Positions 25,449-33,993 of a stretch of 54,767 bases of DNA are shown one piece after another (position 1 is the stretch's first letter; the number at the start of each line of letters is the position of its first letter). Source of the stretch: Calothrix sp. CSU_2_0 (lineage in GTDB: Bacteria; Cyanobacteriota; Cyanobacteriia; Cyanobacteriales; Nostocaceae); assembly GCA_012034595.1 (NCBI GenBank), contig JAAUPE010000034.1, forward strand, positions 1 to 54,767, written 5' to 3'. The notes beneath the pieces are model-generated. The model was not told the origin of the DNA. It did no database searches and was given only the letters and a program-made list of their open reading frames with translations. The translations under genes and the position numbers were made by a program.

Positions 25449-28400
25449 CTGGGGTAAGTTCTTTTGGTTTCAGTGGTACGAATGCTCACGTTGTTCTGGA
25501 AGAATCATCAGCAGCAGTTCCAGTTCAAAATGTTCAAAATACAAACAGTATTGAAACTCCTTTCCATCTTCTCACTCTCAGCGCCAAAAGCGCGATCGCA
25601 CTCCAGCAACTTGCGCTTAGTTTCGTTAATTATCTGACTCAACATCTAAATATATCTTGGGGTGATGTTTGTTTTTCTGCAAATACTGGACGTTCTCTAT
25701 TTGAGTATCGTTTGACTTTAATTACTGATTCTGTTGAAAATGCTTGTCTGGAGCTTAATAATTTTGCCGATGGAAAACCTACAAAAGTTGTAATTAGTCA
25801 AGTAAAATATCAAACTGGTGAGAATTCGATTTTAGATGAAAATTTGTCGATAGAAAATCATGATTATCAGCTAATATTAGCCAATTTAGCAGAGCTTTAT
25901 AGACGGGGAGTAAAAATTGATTGGCAGGGATTTTATGCAAGTCATCAGCATCAATTTATTGAGTTACCAAATTATCCCTTTCAAAGACAGCGTTATTGGG
26001 TAGATGTAGATAGGGATAAATATCAAATAACATCTCAACAATTAGATATACATCCTCTTTTAGGTAAACAATTAAATATCGCTAAGTCAAATAATTATTA
26101 CTTTGAAAGCCAAGTGAATAATTATCCAGCTTACTTGCAAGAACATCAAGTATTTAACCAGGTAATTTTACCAGGAGCAGCTTATTTAGAAATGATTTTA
26201 GCTGCGGTAAAACAAGTGATGGGATGGGATAGTGTTTGTATTCAAGGAGTTTCTTTTCTCCAAGCTTGTATTTTAGATAATAAAATTATTCAGGTAATTC
26301 TAACACCACATAACCAAGGTTATGAATTTGAAATTGTCAGTACAGTAAATAATCACCAATCCTTAGAAAATAACTGGATTACCCATGCGATAGGGGAAGT
26401 AGGTTTTACTCAACCAGATAATCAATCTAGTGAAATCTTCAACTTGGAAGCAAAGCAAAGTGATTGTACCAAAATTACAGATATCCCTGACTTTTACCAA
26501 AAGTTTAAACAAATTGGTATTGATTATGGTGCAAGTTTTCAAGCAATCAATCAACTATGGTCTGGAGAAAATCAAGCATTAGCAGAAATTCACTTACCAG
26601 AAGTTTGTAAAAACCATATTGCTGATAGTAATTCCAATAATCCACAATCCATAACCCCAAATCCAACAATCCAAAATCTAACAGTTATTTTAGATGCTTG
26701 TTTACAAACAATCGCAGCTATTTTTTCCCATCAACCAACACCATCAATTTACTTACCAATTGGTTTGGATAGTTTCCAGATTTGGGAATTAGTGGGAGAA
26801 AACATCTGGAGTTGGGTACAACTACATTCAGTTGAACAAAATTCTCCAGTTTTGATTGCCGATATCCAAATTTTTAACCCAGAAGGAAAAATAATTGGTT
26901 GTTTGAATGGATTACAACTCAAACAAGTACAACAGCAAAACCTCTCCAATACAACATTACCAAATTGGCAAGAATGGTTATATCAAGTAGAATGGCGAAA
27001 TCAACCTCAAATTAATCAGCAAAACCAGGAATATTTGCTTTCTTCTCCAGAACTGATTGCTGAAAATTTAGCACCTAAATTTAGCGAATTACTAAATCAA
27101 CCGGAAATTCAAACATACGCAGAATTATTACCGCAATTAGAAACCCTTAGTCTTGCTTATATCGTACAAACACTACAAGAATTAGGATTAACTTTTGAGA
27201 TAGGGGAAAATATCAGCGAACCAGAATTAATTGAAAAAGTTGGAATAGTGCGATCGCATCAAAAATTATTTTCCCATCTATTACAAATATTAGCATCTGC
27301 GGGAGTTATCCAACGTCATAATGATTTGTGGTTTATTAAAGAATCCCCTAATTTTGAATCACCACAAATTCAACAAGTTAAATTGAGAGCTAAATACACT
27401 TTAGCAATGGCAGAATTAAAATTGTTGGAGCGTTGTGCTACCCATTTGCTAGAAGTATTACAGGGAAAATGTCAACCTTTACAAGTATTATTTCCTAATG
27501 GGGATTTAACTACACTCACACAATTATATCAAGATTCTCCAGGAGCTAAGGTAATGAATACTTTAGTTCAGCAAGCAGTAATTGCAGCAATTGAAAAATT
27601 ACCACTAGGAAAAACTATCAGAATTATCGAAATTGGTGGAGGAACAGGAGGAACCACAGCAAACTTATTACCACAACTCGTCAATTACCCTGTTGAATAT
27701 GTTTTTACCGATATTTCCCCATTATTTTTAACCAAAGCACAACAGCAGTTTTCCGAATATAATTTCGTTACTTACCAAAATCTAAATATCGAACAATCAA
27801 TATTATCGCAAAGCTTGAATAATCATAGTTTTGATATTGTTATTGCCGCTAATGTTCTCCATGCAACCTCAGATTTAAGTCAAACAATTATCAATGTAAA
27901 ATCATTACTCAAAAATCAAGCCTTATTAATCCTATTAGAAGGTACTCGTCCATCAACTTGGCTAGATTTAATCTTCGGTTTAACTGAAGGTTGGTGGAAT
28001 TTTCACGACAAAAATTTACGTCCTGACTATCCATTAATTTCGACTTCACAGTGGAAAAATTTATTAAATACACATGGATTTACACAGGTAGAAACAATTA
28101 AACCGGAATGGGAAATTCCCCCGGCACTGTCTCAACAAGCTGTGATGGTTGCTCAATTAGAATACCAAGAAGAAAATCCCAAAGATTCTTGGTTAATAGT
28201 TACAGAAAATCAACAAATAGTCAAAGCAATTCAATCACACAATTATGCATTAATAGAATCCATATCCCATCAAGAACATTTCAAAGTTACCAAAAACGAC
28301 TTTACAAATATCATATATATCAGCCAAATAAATAACCCTGAAAATAATCAAATTCCCCAAAACTGCTATCAAGAATCTATCCAACTCCTAAACATAGTCC

Positions 28401-28735
28401 AAACCCTAATTCAAACCCAAAATTATCCAACCAACCTCTGGATAATCACCCAAGGAGCAGTTGATTCCACCTCAACCACCACAGGTTTAATTCAATCACC
28501 ACTTTGGGGAATAGCAAAAGTAATTCGCTTGGAACATCCAGAATTAAATTGTCGTTGTCTAGATTTAGAACCCCATATTCCCCTACTACAACAAATCAAT
28601 ACCCTACTCACAGAAATTAATAACAAAAGTGAAGAAACACAAATTATCCTCCACACAACTGGACGTAAAGTTGCTCGATTAACCCGTTTTAATCCACCTC
28701 CAACCCTGACAACTCCCCAACAACCCTATCATTAA
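25382..28735 (+). CDS. PKS2 fragment 3: KS end, no AT, DH, C-methyltransferase
   Basis: This frame starts at a TTG that is not a real start. It contains the KS end (GVSSFGFSGTNAHVVLEE) and the post-KS linker LSAKSAIALQQLALS. Instead of an AT there is a short stretch ending in ANLAELYRRGVKIDWQGF. DH follows (HPLLGKQLNIAK; HQVFNQVILPGAAYLEM), then a Gln/Asn-rich insert in the DH C-terminal half, cMT (IIEIGGGTGGT; FGLTEGWWNF) and the start of the post-cMT structural region (WGIAKVIRLEHPEL). The frame ends at 28735 through a base loss near 28724-28727. Confidence 0.8.
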   Translation: MGKYAIAIPTTSTAWNREKKRLAGVSSFGFSGTNAHVVLEESSAAVPVQNVQNTNSIETPFHLLTLSAKSAIALQQLALSFVNYLTQHLNISWGDVCFSANTGRSLFEYRLTLITDSVENACLELNNFADGKPTKVVISQVKYQTGENSILDENLSIENHDYQLILANLAELYRRGVKIDWQGFYASHQHQFIELPNYPFQRQRYWVDVDRDKYQITSQQLDIHPLLGKQLNIAKSNNYYFESQVNNYPAYLQEHQVFNQVILPGAAYLEMILAAVKQVMGWDSVCIQGVSFLQACILDNKIIQVILTPHNQGYEFEIVSTVNNHQSLENNWITHAIGEVGFTQPDNQSSEIFNLEAKQSDCTKITDIPDFYQKFKQIGIDYGASFQAINQLWSGENQALAEIHLPEVCKNHIADSNSNNPQSITPNPTIQNLTVILDACLQTIAAIFSHQPTPSIYLPIGLDSFQIWELVGENIWSWVQLHSVEQNSPVLIADIQIFNPEGKIIGCLNGLQLKQVQQQNLSNTTLPNWQEWLYQVEWRNQPQINQQNQEYLLSSPELIAENLAPKFSELLNQPEIQTYAELLPQLETLSLAYIVQTLQELGLTFEIGENISEPELIEKVGIVRSHQKLFSHLLQILASAGVIQRHNDLWFIKESPNFESPQIQQVKLRAKYTLAMAELKLLERCATHLLEVLQGKCQPLQVLFPNGDLTTLTQLYQDSPGAKVMNTLVQQAVIAAIEKLPLGKTIRIIEIGGGTGGTTANLLPQLVNYPVEYVFTDISPLFLTKAQQQFSEYNFVTYQNLNIEQSILSQSLNNHSFDIVIAANVLHATSDLSQTIINVKSLLKNQALLILLEGTRPSTWLDLIFGLTEGWWNFHDKNLRPDYPLISTSQWKNLLNTHGFTQVETIKPEWEIPPALSQQAVMVAQLEYQEENPKDSWLIVTENQQIVKAIQSHNYALIESISHQEHFKVTKNDFTNIIYISQINNPENNQIPQNCYQESIQLLNIVQTLIQTQNYPTNLWIITQGAVDSTSTTTGLIQSPLWGIAKVIRLEHPELNCRCLDLEPHIPLLQQINTLLTEINNKSEETQIILHTTGRKVARLTRFNPPPTLTTPQQPYH

Positions 28736-28809
28736 CAATTAATCAACGGGGAAATCTCGAATCCCTCCAATGGGAAATCACCCCACGTCGTCAACCCCAA
28801 CCAGGAGAA

Positions 28810-30651
28810 GTGGAAATCTGCGTTCGTGCAACAGGTTTAAACTTTATTGACATTTTAGATGCAGTGGGAATTTTACCATTCGATCGCAACTGGTTTGGAG
28901 TCGAATGTGCAGGGGAAATTGTCGCTGTTGGTGAAGATGTGACACAGTTTGCTGTTGGTGATGCGGTTGTAGCACTTGCTCCTGATAGCTTTAGTCAATA
29001 TGTCACAATTAATGCTGATTTAGTCATTGCCAAACCACCACAACTTAGTTTCATCGAATCTGCAACCATTCCCGCTAACTTTATCACAGCCAAATATGCT
29101 CTCCATCAAATCGCTCAAATCAAACCAGGAAATAGTATACTTATCCATGCAGCTGCAAGCGGTACAGGAATGGCTGCCGTCCAAATCGCGCAACAAGCAG
29201 GATTAGAAGTATTTGCCACTGCAAGTCCGAAAAAATGGGAAATATTACGAAAATTTGGCGTAAAATACATTTTCAACTCCCGTAATCTCGACTTTAGCAA
29301 GCAAATTCTCGAAATTACCGACGGTGAAGGTGTAGATTTTGTCCTCAATTCCCTGTCAGGAGACTTTATCCCCGCAAGTTTAGCAGTTCTCCAAACCAAC
29401 GGACACTTTATCGAAATTGGGAAACGGGGAGTATTCAATGCACAACAAGTCTCCCAAGTCAAGCCCCACATCCGTTATGATTTAGTAGATTTAATGAATG
29501 TGGCACAACAGCAACCCCAATTAGTCCAGCATTTACTCCAGCGCTTAATGGACAAATTCCAATCAGGAGAATTGCAACCCTTACCTCAAACAACTTTCTC
29601 CACAGAAAACCTCGTTGCAGCCTTTAGGATGATGCAACAAGCCCAACATACAGGTAAAATTGTTGTCGCACATACTTCTACGAACAAAGAACAAAAATTA
29701 GAAACAGCATTAAATTCGATTTATCCCCAAGCAACCTATTTAATCACCGGAGGTATGGGAGGATTGGGTTTAGAAGTTGCTGAATCCTTAGCAAAAAAAG
29801 GTGCAAAATATTTAGTTTTACTGGGACGTACCATACCACAAACAGCCCAAACCCGAATTCAAGCATTACAAAACTCAGGTATAAACGTCACCACATTCAC
29901 CGCAGACGTAACCCAACCAGAACAACTTGCAGAAGCTTTCGCCACAATCGAGCAAAACTTACCACCATTGCGGGGTATAATTCACGCTGCGGGAATCCTT
30001 GATGATGGAGTTTTACTGCAATTAAATTCAGAACGCTTACAAAAAGTCATGGCTGTGAAAATAGCAGGAGCGTGGAATTTACACACCCTAACTCAAAAGA
30101 CTCCGTTGGACTATTTTATCATGTTTTCCTCAGCCGCTTCCCTACTTGGTTCCCCCGGACAAGCAAATCACGTTGCTGCGAATACTTTCCTCGATACGTT
30201 AGCAGCCTATCGACATAGCCAAGGATTACCAGCACTAAGTATAAACTGGGGAGTCTGGTCAGATATTGGTGCAGCAGCAAAACGGGGAATTGTCAATCAA
30301 ATGAGTATGCGTGGTGTCAATGTAATTACACCAACTCAAGGGATAGAAATTTTAGAATATCTACAAAAGCAAACAGTAACCCAAGTAGGAGTAATACCCA
30401 TAAATTGGTCAGAATTGCTCAAACAAGGACATTTTCCCCCATTCTTCGCTGAATTCCACACCCAAACAATACCCAAAAATAAGCAGACATCAAAACTAAC
30501 AGAACAACTAACATCCTTAAAATTCGAGAATGCGATCGCACTACTTACTAACTATCTACAAACCGAAGTCGCTCAAGTTTTAGGTTTAACTGGGAACCAA
30601 CTACCCGATACTCAAGTTGGTTTTTCGACATGGGAATGGATTCACTCATGA
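28810..30651 (+). CDS. PKS2 fragment 4: enoylreductase and ketoreductase
   Basis: ER (about 28740-29690) has RATGLNFIDILDAVG, a cofactor loop reading HAAASGTGMAAVQIA (the usual GGVG is altered) and LNSLSGDFIPASL. KR (about 29730-30430) has TGGMGGLG, VLLGR, IIHAAGILDD and FSSAASLLGSPGQANHVAAN, with His at the usual catalytic Tyr. The true frame begins near 28728. It ends in a T5 run just before the ACP attachment site; WEWIHS is spurious. Confidence 0.78.
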   Translation: MEICVRATGLNFIDILDAVGILPFDRNWFGVECAGEIVAVGEDVTQFAVGDAVVALAPDSFSQYVTINADLVIAKPPQLSFIESATIPANFITAKYALHQIAQIKPGNSILIHAAASGTGMAAVQIAQQAGLEVFATASPKKWEILRKFGVKYIFNSRNLDFSKQILEITDGEGVDFVLNSLSGDFIPASLAVLQTNGHFIEIGKRGVFNAQQVSQVKPHIRYDLVDLMNVAQQQPQLVQHLLQRLMDKFQSGELQPLPQTTFSTENLVAAFRMMQQAQHTGKIVVAHTSTNKEQKLETALNSIYPQATYLITGGMGGLGLEVAESLAKKGAKYLVLLGRTIPQTAQTRIQALQNSGINVTTFTADVTQPEQLAEAFATIEQNLPPLRGIIHAAGILDDGVLLQLNSERLQKVMAVKIAGAWNLHTLTQKTPLDYFIMFSSAASLLGSPGQANHVAANTFLDTLAAYRHSQGLPALSINWGVWSDIGAAAKRGIVNQMSMRGVNVITPTQGIEILEYLQKQTVTQVGVIPINWSELLKQGHFPPFFAEFHTQTIPKNKQTSKLTEQLTSLKFENAIALLTNYLQTEVAQVLGLTGNQLPDTQVGFSTWEWIHS

Positions 30652-30968
30652 TGGTAGAATTACGCAGTCGGGTAGAAACCAGCTTAAATCGTCAAATCAA
30701 ATCCACAGTTCTCTTCGAGCATCCCACAATCTCGGCTCTAGCTCAACAGCTAGCCAAGGAAATTATCCCAGATACCAGAGAACTAGTAGAAACAACTTCT
30801 GATACAGATACCTTGATATCTGCGGAAAGTCAGGAAATTATACCAACTACTGTCGAATTAACAGAAGTAACTTCTGATACAGACAATTTAATAATATCTG
30901 AAGAAAGCATTAATAGTGCGATCGCATTAGAATTAGCAGCTTTGGAAGGATTACTTAAAAATACGTGA
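30630..30968 (+). CDS. PKS2 fragment 5: ACP second half and tail
   Basis: Starts MGMDSLMMVELRSRVE, the phosphopantetheine site of the ACP, followed by helix III (FEHPTISALAQQLAKEI). An acidic duplicated tail contains two copies of TSDTD. The final AIALELAALEGLLK resembles the end of a docking helix but lacks the LSxxE motif. No thioesterase or other release domain follows. Confidence 0.75.
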   Translation: MGMDSLMMVELRSRVETSLNRQIKSTVLFEHPTISALAQQLAKEIIPDTRELVETTSDTDTLISAESQEIIPTTVELTEVTSDTDNLIISEESINSAIALELAALEGLLKNT

Positions 30969-31091
30969 GTTTGATCGACCGAGAAAATGGCTTTTTAGGC
31001 TAAAAAAATTCAAAAAACTCCTGATTATTCTTCGACTGTTCCACCTCACCAAATTATACCAATTCAAATAATGATTGTAATACATCCAACG

Positions 31092-31162
31092 GTAGAGACG
31101 TAGCAGTGCTACGCGAATGTGCCGGGACAGAATATTCTGTCCGGCAACTTCGCTGTCTCTAC
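31092..31162. repeat. Nested palindromic element (outer gtagagac/gtctctac)
   Basis: The outer arms gtagagac (31092-31099) and gtctctac (31155-31162) enclose two inner palindromes: gtagca-g-tgctac, and a nearly perfect one centred on gaatattc (ccgggacagaatattctgtc). It sits 3' of the second PKS, convergent with cobL, and may serve as a two-way transcription stop; that role is inferred. Confidence 0.8.
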
Positions 31163-31206
31163 ACGGGTTCTGGGTAACGCATAATTAAATTCGGTCGATG
31201 TCTATT

Positions 31207-32439
31207 TTAATTTATATCAGCAAACCTCGAATCCTTAATTACAACCCATTGTGTTACAGGTGCGATCGCTTTCCAACCCGAAAATTTACCAATCGGTTCT
31301 GCCCGTTGAATTCCTACCCTAATTAATTCTCCCCCAACTTGTTCGCGCCATGCAAACAATTTTTGTTCACCCTCAATTGTGACGACATTTGCAACCAAAC
31401 GTCCACCAATCCGCAATGCATCCCAACAAATATCAAATAATCCTTCTGCTGTAACTCCACCTCCAATAAAAATAGCATCGGGTTGGGGTAAACCTTTCAT
31501 TGCTGCGGGGGATTTGCCATTAATTATTTGTAAATTTGGTGTACCCAAAGCAACCGCATTATCAGCTATATACTGCAACCTCAAAGAACTTTGCTCAATT
31601 GCGATCGCACGACATCGGGGATGACTCCGCATCCACTCAATCGAGATGGAACCACAACCAGCACCAACATCCCATAACAATTCCCCAGGATGAGGAGCTA
31701 AAGTAGATAAAGTTATCGCTCGCACTTCCCGTTTAGTTAATTGTCCATCGTGGTGATAAGCATTATCCGGCAATCCTGGTAATCTGGATAAATTAGTCAC
31801 CCCGACATCAGCAATACAATCAACTGCGATCGCGTTTAAATCTGCAATCTCCATTTCCTGCCATTTTGCTGCAATCCCTTCGACAATTCGTTCTTGAATT
31901 CCACCTATCCTTTCCAAAACAGTAATTTTACTTGCACCAAACCCCCGTTTTGTCAAGATATCAGATGCGATCGCGGGTGTATTTTTCCCCTGGCTAAGAA
32001 TCAATAATTTAGCTCCTGGATAAATGTAAGATTGGAGTAAAGTCGGAGGACGACCGCATAAATTCAAGGTTTCAACCTCCGTTAGCGACCATCCGAGACG
32101 GCTACAAACGAGACTAAAGGTAGATGGTGCGGGAATAATAGTGATTTCGGAGATATCAATATGCCGTAAAATAGTAGTACCAATGCCATAACACATTGGG
32201 TCTCCGCTAGCAAGTATACAAATAGATTTACCTCGATGTTGGAGGATTTCGATAATAGAATCATTAATGGGAGATTTCCAAGTGAATTTTTCCCGTAAAT
32301 CTTCCTTTGGGAGCATAGCAAGATGACGCGAACCTCCCACAATAATTTCTGCATGATTAATTAGAGAAAGGGCAATATTACTTAATCCCTCTAATCCATC
32401 TTCGTTAATACCAACAATAGACAGCCATTTTTTTTCCAT
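31207..32439 (-). CDS. cobL: Precorrin-6Y C5,15-methyltransferase (CobL/CbiET)
   Basis: This bifunctional cobalamin-pathway enzyme methylates C5 and C15 of precorrin-6Y and removes the acetate side chain. The N-terminal CbiE tetrapyrrole methylase (about residues 1-195 from this start) has WLSIVGINEDGLEGLS, GGSRHL and ASGDPMCYGIG. The C-terminal CbiT methyltransferase (about 215-405) has LTKREVRAITLSTL, the SAM loop DVGAGCGSISIEW and IFIGGG. I chose the ATG at 32439. The frame can be extended with a GTG at 32541, but that codon lies inside a palindromic repeat (32520-32549) and the extra residues do not look like the family. 410 residues is the usual size. The neighbours are not B12 genes, but the window also holds a B12-dependent ribonucleotide reductase. 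Confidence 0.92.
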   Translation of the reverse strand: MEKKWLSIVGINEDGLEGLSNIALSLINHAEIIVGGSRHLAMLPKEDLREKFTWKSPINDSIIEILQHRGKSICILASGDPMCYGIGTTILRHIDISEITIIPAPSTFSLVCSRLGWSLTEVETLNLCGRPPTLLQSYIYPGAKLLILSQGKNTPAIASDILTKRGFGASKITVLERIGGIQERIVEGIAAKWQEMEIADLNAIAVDCIADVGVTNLSRLPGLPDNAYHHDGQLTKREVRAITLSTLAPHPGELLWDVGAGCGSISIEWMRSHPRCRAIAIEQSSLRLQYIADNAVALGTPNLQIINGKSPAAMKGLPQPDAIFIGGGVTAEGLFDICWDALRIGGRLVANVVTIEGEQKLFAWREQVGGELIRVGIQRAEPIGKFSGWKAIAPVTQWVVIKDSRFADIN

Positions 32440-32519
32440 CCGCTTTTTTGGAATCTCTCGACTACGGTTTGAACCCCCAAACTCCACTTTATAGGAAGTA
32501 CGAAAACCTATGATATTCT

Positions 32520-32549
32520 TTGTAGGGTGGGAAAACTCCACCCCTACAA
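32520..32549. repeat. Hairpin ttgtagggtgg...ccacccctacaa
   Basis: Arms of about 11 bases with one bulge, upstream of cobL. It argues against the longer GTG start of cobL because that start would fall in the hairpin. Confidence 0.65.
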
Positions 32550-32592
32550 TTTGAAATCATTGATTTCAAAATTCCTAAGAAAGCAAAAATCG

Positions 32593-33801
32593 CTATTTTT
32601 TCACCAAAATATATGCATTTGCATATTCAGGTAACTGATTAACAAAAGCTTGAAAGTCTTGTTTGTTTTTAAAAATTCCCGACAGAAAATCTAGTTGATA
32701 TAAGCTAGGTAAAAATGCCCCACCAGTATCAGCAATAATTCCCATTCTTAGACGTTTATTTTTGCCTTGACCAGATTCAAGCACAACCATTCTACCTAAG
32801 CCAATATTTAAGACATCTCCGGCAAAAGTTACGCCAGGTTTTATTGATATCTTGGCATCGATTTTGTAACCATAACCTTTGATAGCATCAACTTTTCTAA
32901 AATACCAATAACGCTTTTGACTACGAGGATTTACTCCTTTAACAAAGGGTATTTCATTACTTCTATCAACATTGAAATAACCACTTGTCCCGTCGGGGAA
33001 ATTAATTAATATAGTTCCCTCCATTAAAGCTTCTTCTAAACCTTGACGGCTAAGATAAGCGAGCGGTTCAACCTTTCCATATTCTTTTCCTCCAGGTTCA
33101 TAAATACCCGACAAAACATCTTGCTTAGTATATTTTGTGTAGAATTTATTGGCAGCTAAATCATCTTTGAGGCTATATATGGGAACATTATAATTTGAGG
33201 TTTTAGTTCGAGAGCCTGGATGGGTGAAAACTGCATATTTAGTCAATCTTATTTGTTTTTGAGCAGGTTTTCTGGGATTATTTGCACTCCATTTAATTAC
33301 ACGAAAATTTTGATTAATGAAAGTTGAGTTTTGCAAGCGGGTTGGTCTTTTTTGAGCAATATCTTCCTGCAAAACTGTAATCATAAAATTAAGGGTTTTT
33401 ATTGTATCATCAACAGTGATACCTTGTGTTCCCAGTAATCCCGATCGCAACATATCCGGATCAGCTTGAGCATGTTCTTGAAAATATTGACGGGTATTAA
33501 CAAGAGTAGTTAATAAATCAGTTTGATTAAAATTAACTTTTGCTGTGGGTAGATTCCCCGCACTCAGAACTTGTTTACCTTGGACGGTATATCTAAATTT
33601 TCTCGCTTCATCAATTACCTGATAAGAATCTGAAGTTTGTGCTATTTTTTGAGTAGATGTCAGCGAAGGTTGGGGAACACTTAGTTGACTAGCTGATTCA
33701 GCTTTTGTTTGCCACGACTGAGAACAACTGCTCAAAGCTGATAGCGATAGTACGGCAGAACTCAAGGACAGGTAGAATTTTTGACTCAATTGAATATGCA
33801 T
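32593..33801 (-). CDS. MltA-like lipoprotein, putative murein lytic transglycosylase
   Basis: The 402-residue protein has a signal peptide ending in a lipobox-like SALSSC (Cys about residue 26), so it should be a lipid-anchored envelope protein. MltA-like landmarks occur in order: NQTDLLTTLVNTRQYF near the N-terminus; LTKYAVFTHPGSRTK...NVPIYSL (compare the TGYYEP...PLY region of MltA); MEGTILINFPDGTSGYFNV; and near the C-terminus IIADTGGAF, where MltA carries its catalytic Asp in DTGGA. The similarity is from motif order rather than a search, so the enzyme call is tentative. It diverges from the photolyase gene across 192 bases. Confidence 0.6.
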   Translation of the reverse strand: MHIQLSQKFYLSLSSAVLSLSALSSCSQSWQTKAESASQLSVPQPSLTSTQKIAQTSDSYQVIDEARKFRYTVQGKQVLSAGNLPTAKVNFNQTDLLTTLVNTRQYFQEHAQADPDMLRSGLLGTQGITVDDTIKTLNFMITVLQEDIAQKRPTRLQNSTFINQNFRVIKWSANNPRKPAQKQIRLTKYAVFTHPGSRTKTSNYNVPIYSLKDDLAANKFYTKYTKQDVLSGIYEPGGKEYGKVEPLAYLSRQGLEEALMEGTILINFPDGTSGYFNVDRSNEIPFVKGVNPRSQKRYWYFRKVDAIKGYGYKIDAKISIKPGVTFAGDVLNIGLGRMVVLESGQGKNKRLRMGIIADTGGAFLPSLYQLDFLSGIFKNKQDFQAFVNQLPEYANAYILVKK

Positions 33802-33993
33802 AAATTGTAGAATTAACTTCTACTGGTAAATGATAGAGTGATTTGGTACGGATGCAACAGTAGCACTTGAGTAAAAAAGAGAAAGTGCAGTATCTGACGA
33901 CAAGACGCGATCGCGATGTAGATGGTTTCCTGTTGACGAGATAATAGATATCATCCTGATAATATAAATAAACTAAAGAACCTAAGTAAACTC

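Larger units (their letters stand above)
24145..30968 (+). pseudogene. Second PKS module, AT-less and with four frameshifts: KS-[no AT]-DH-cMT-ER-KR-ACP
   Basis: This is a homologue of the preceding PKS. Four single-base losses break the frame: in a T6 run (24453-24458), an A4 run (25387-25390), near CCCT (24724 is not involved; 28724-28727), and in a T5 run (30621-30625). Adding one base at each gives 6828 bases, exactly 2275 residues plus stop. The KS triad is present (DTACSSS, EAHGTGT, KTNIGH). The whole AT core is missing: the post-KS linker runs through some 25 unrelated residues straight into the pre-DH stretch LPNYPFQRQRYWV. The DH His motif reads HQVFNQVILP and the HPALLD motif has changed to LTVILD. 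cMT, ER (HAAASGTGMAA), KR (GQANHVAAN) and ACP (GMDSL) follow. No thioesterase or other release domain is present. It is either a decaying gene or an AT-less module with assembly errors. Confidence 0.85.

Noticed and set aside
28736-28809. True gene end and new gene start within the second PKS
   Set aside because: Codons between the two frames continue the ER domain (SLTINQRGNLESLQWEITP) once one base is added, so it is a frameshift and not a gene boundary.
32440-32541. Longer cobL reading frame from a GTG
   Set aside because: The GTG is inside a hairpin repeat, and the extra residues do not match CbiE, which starts at WLSIVGINE.
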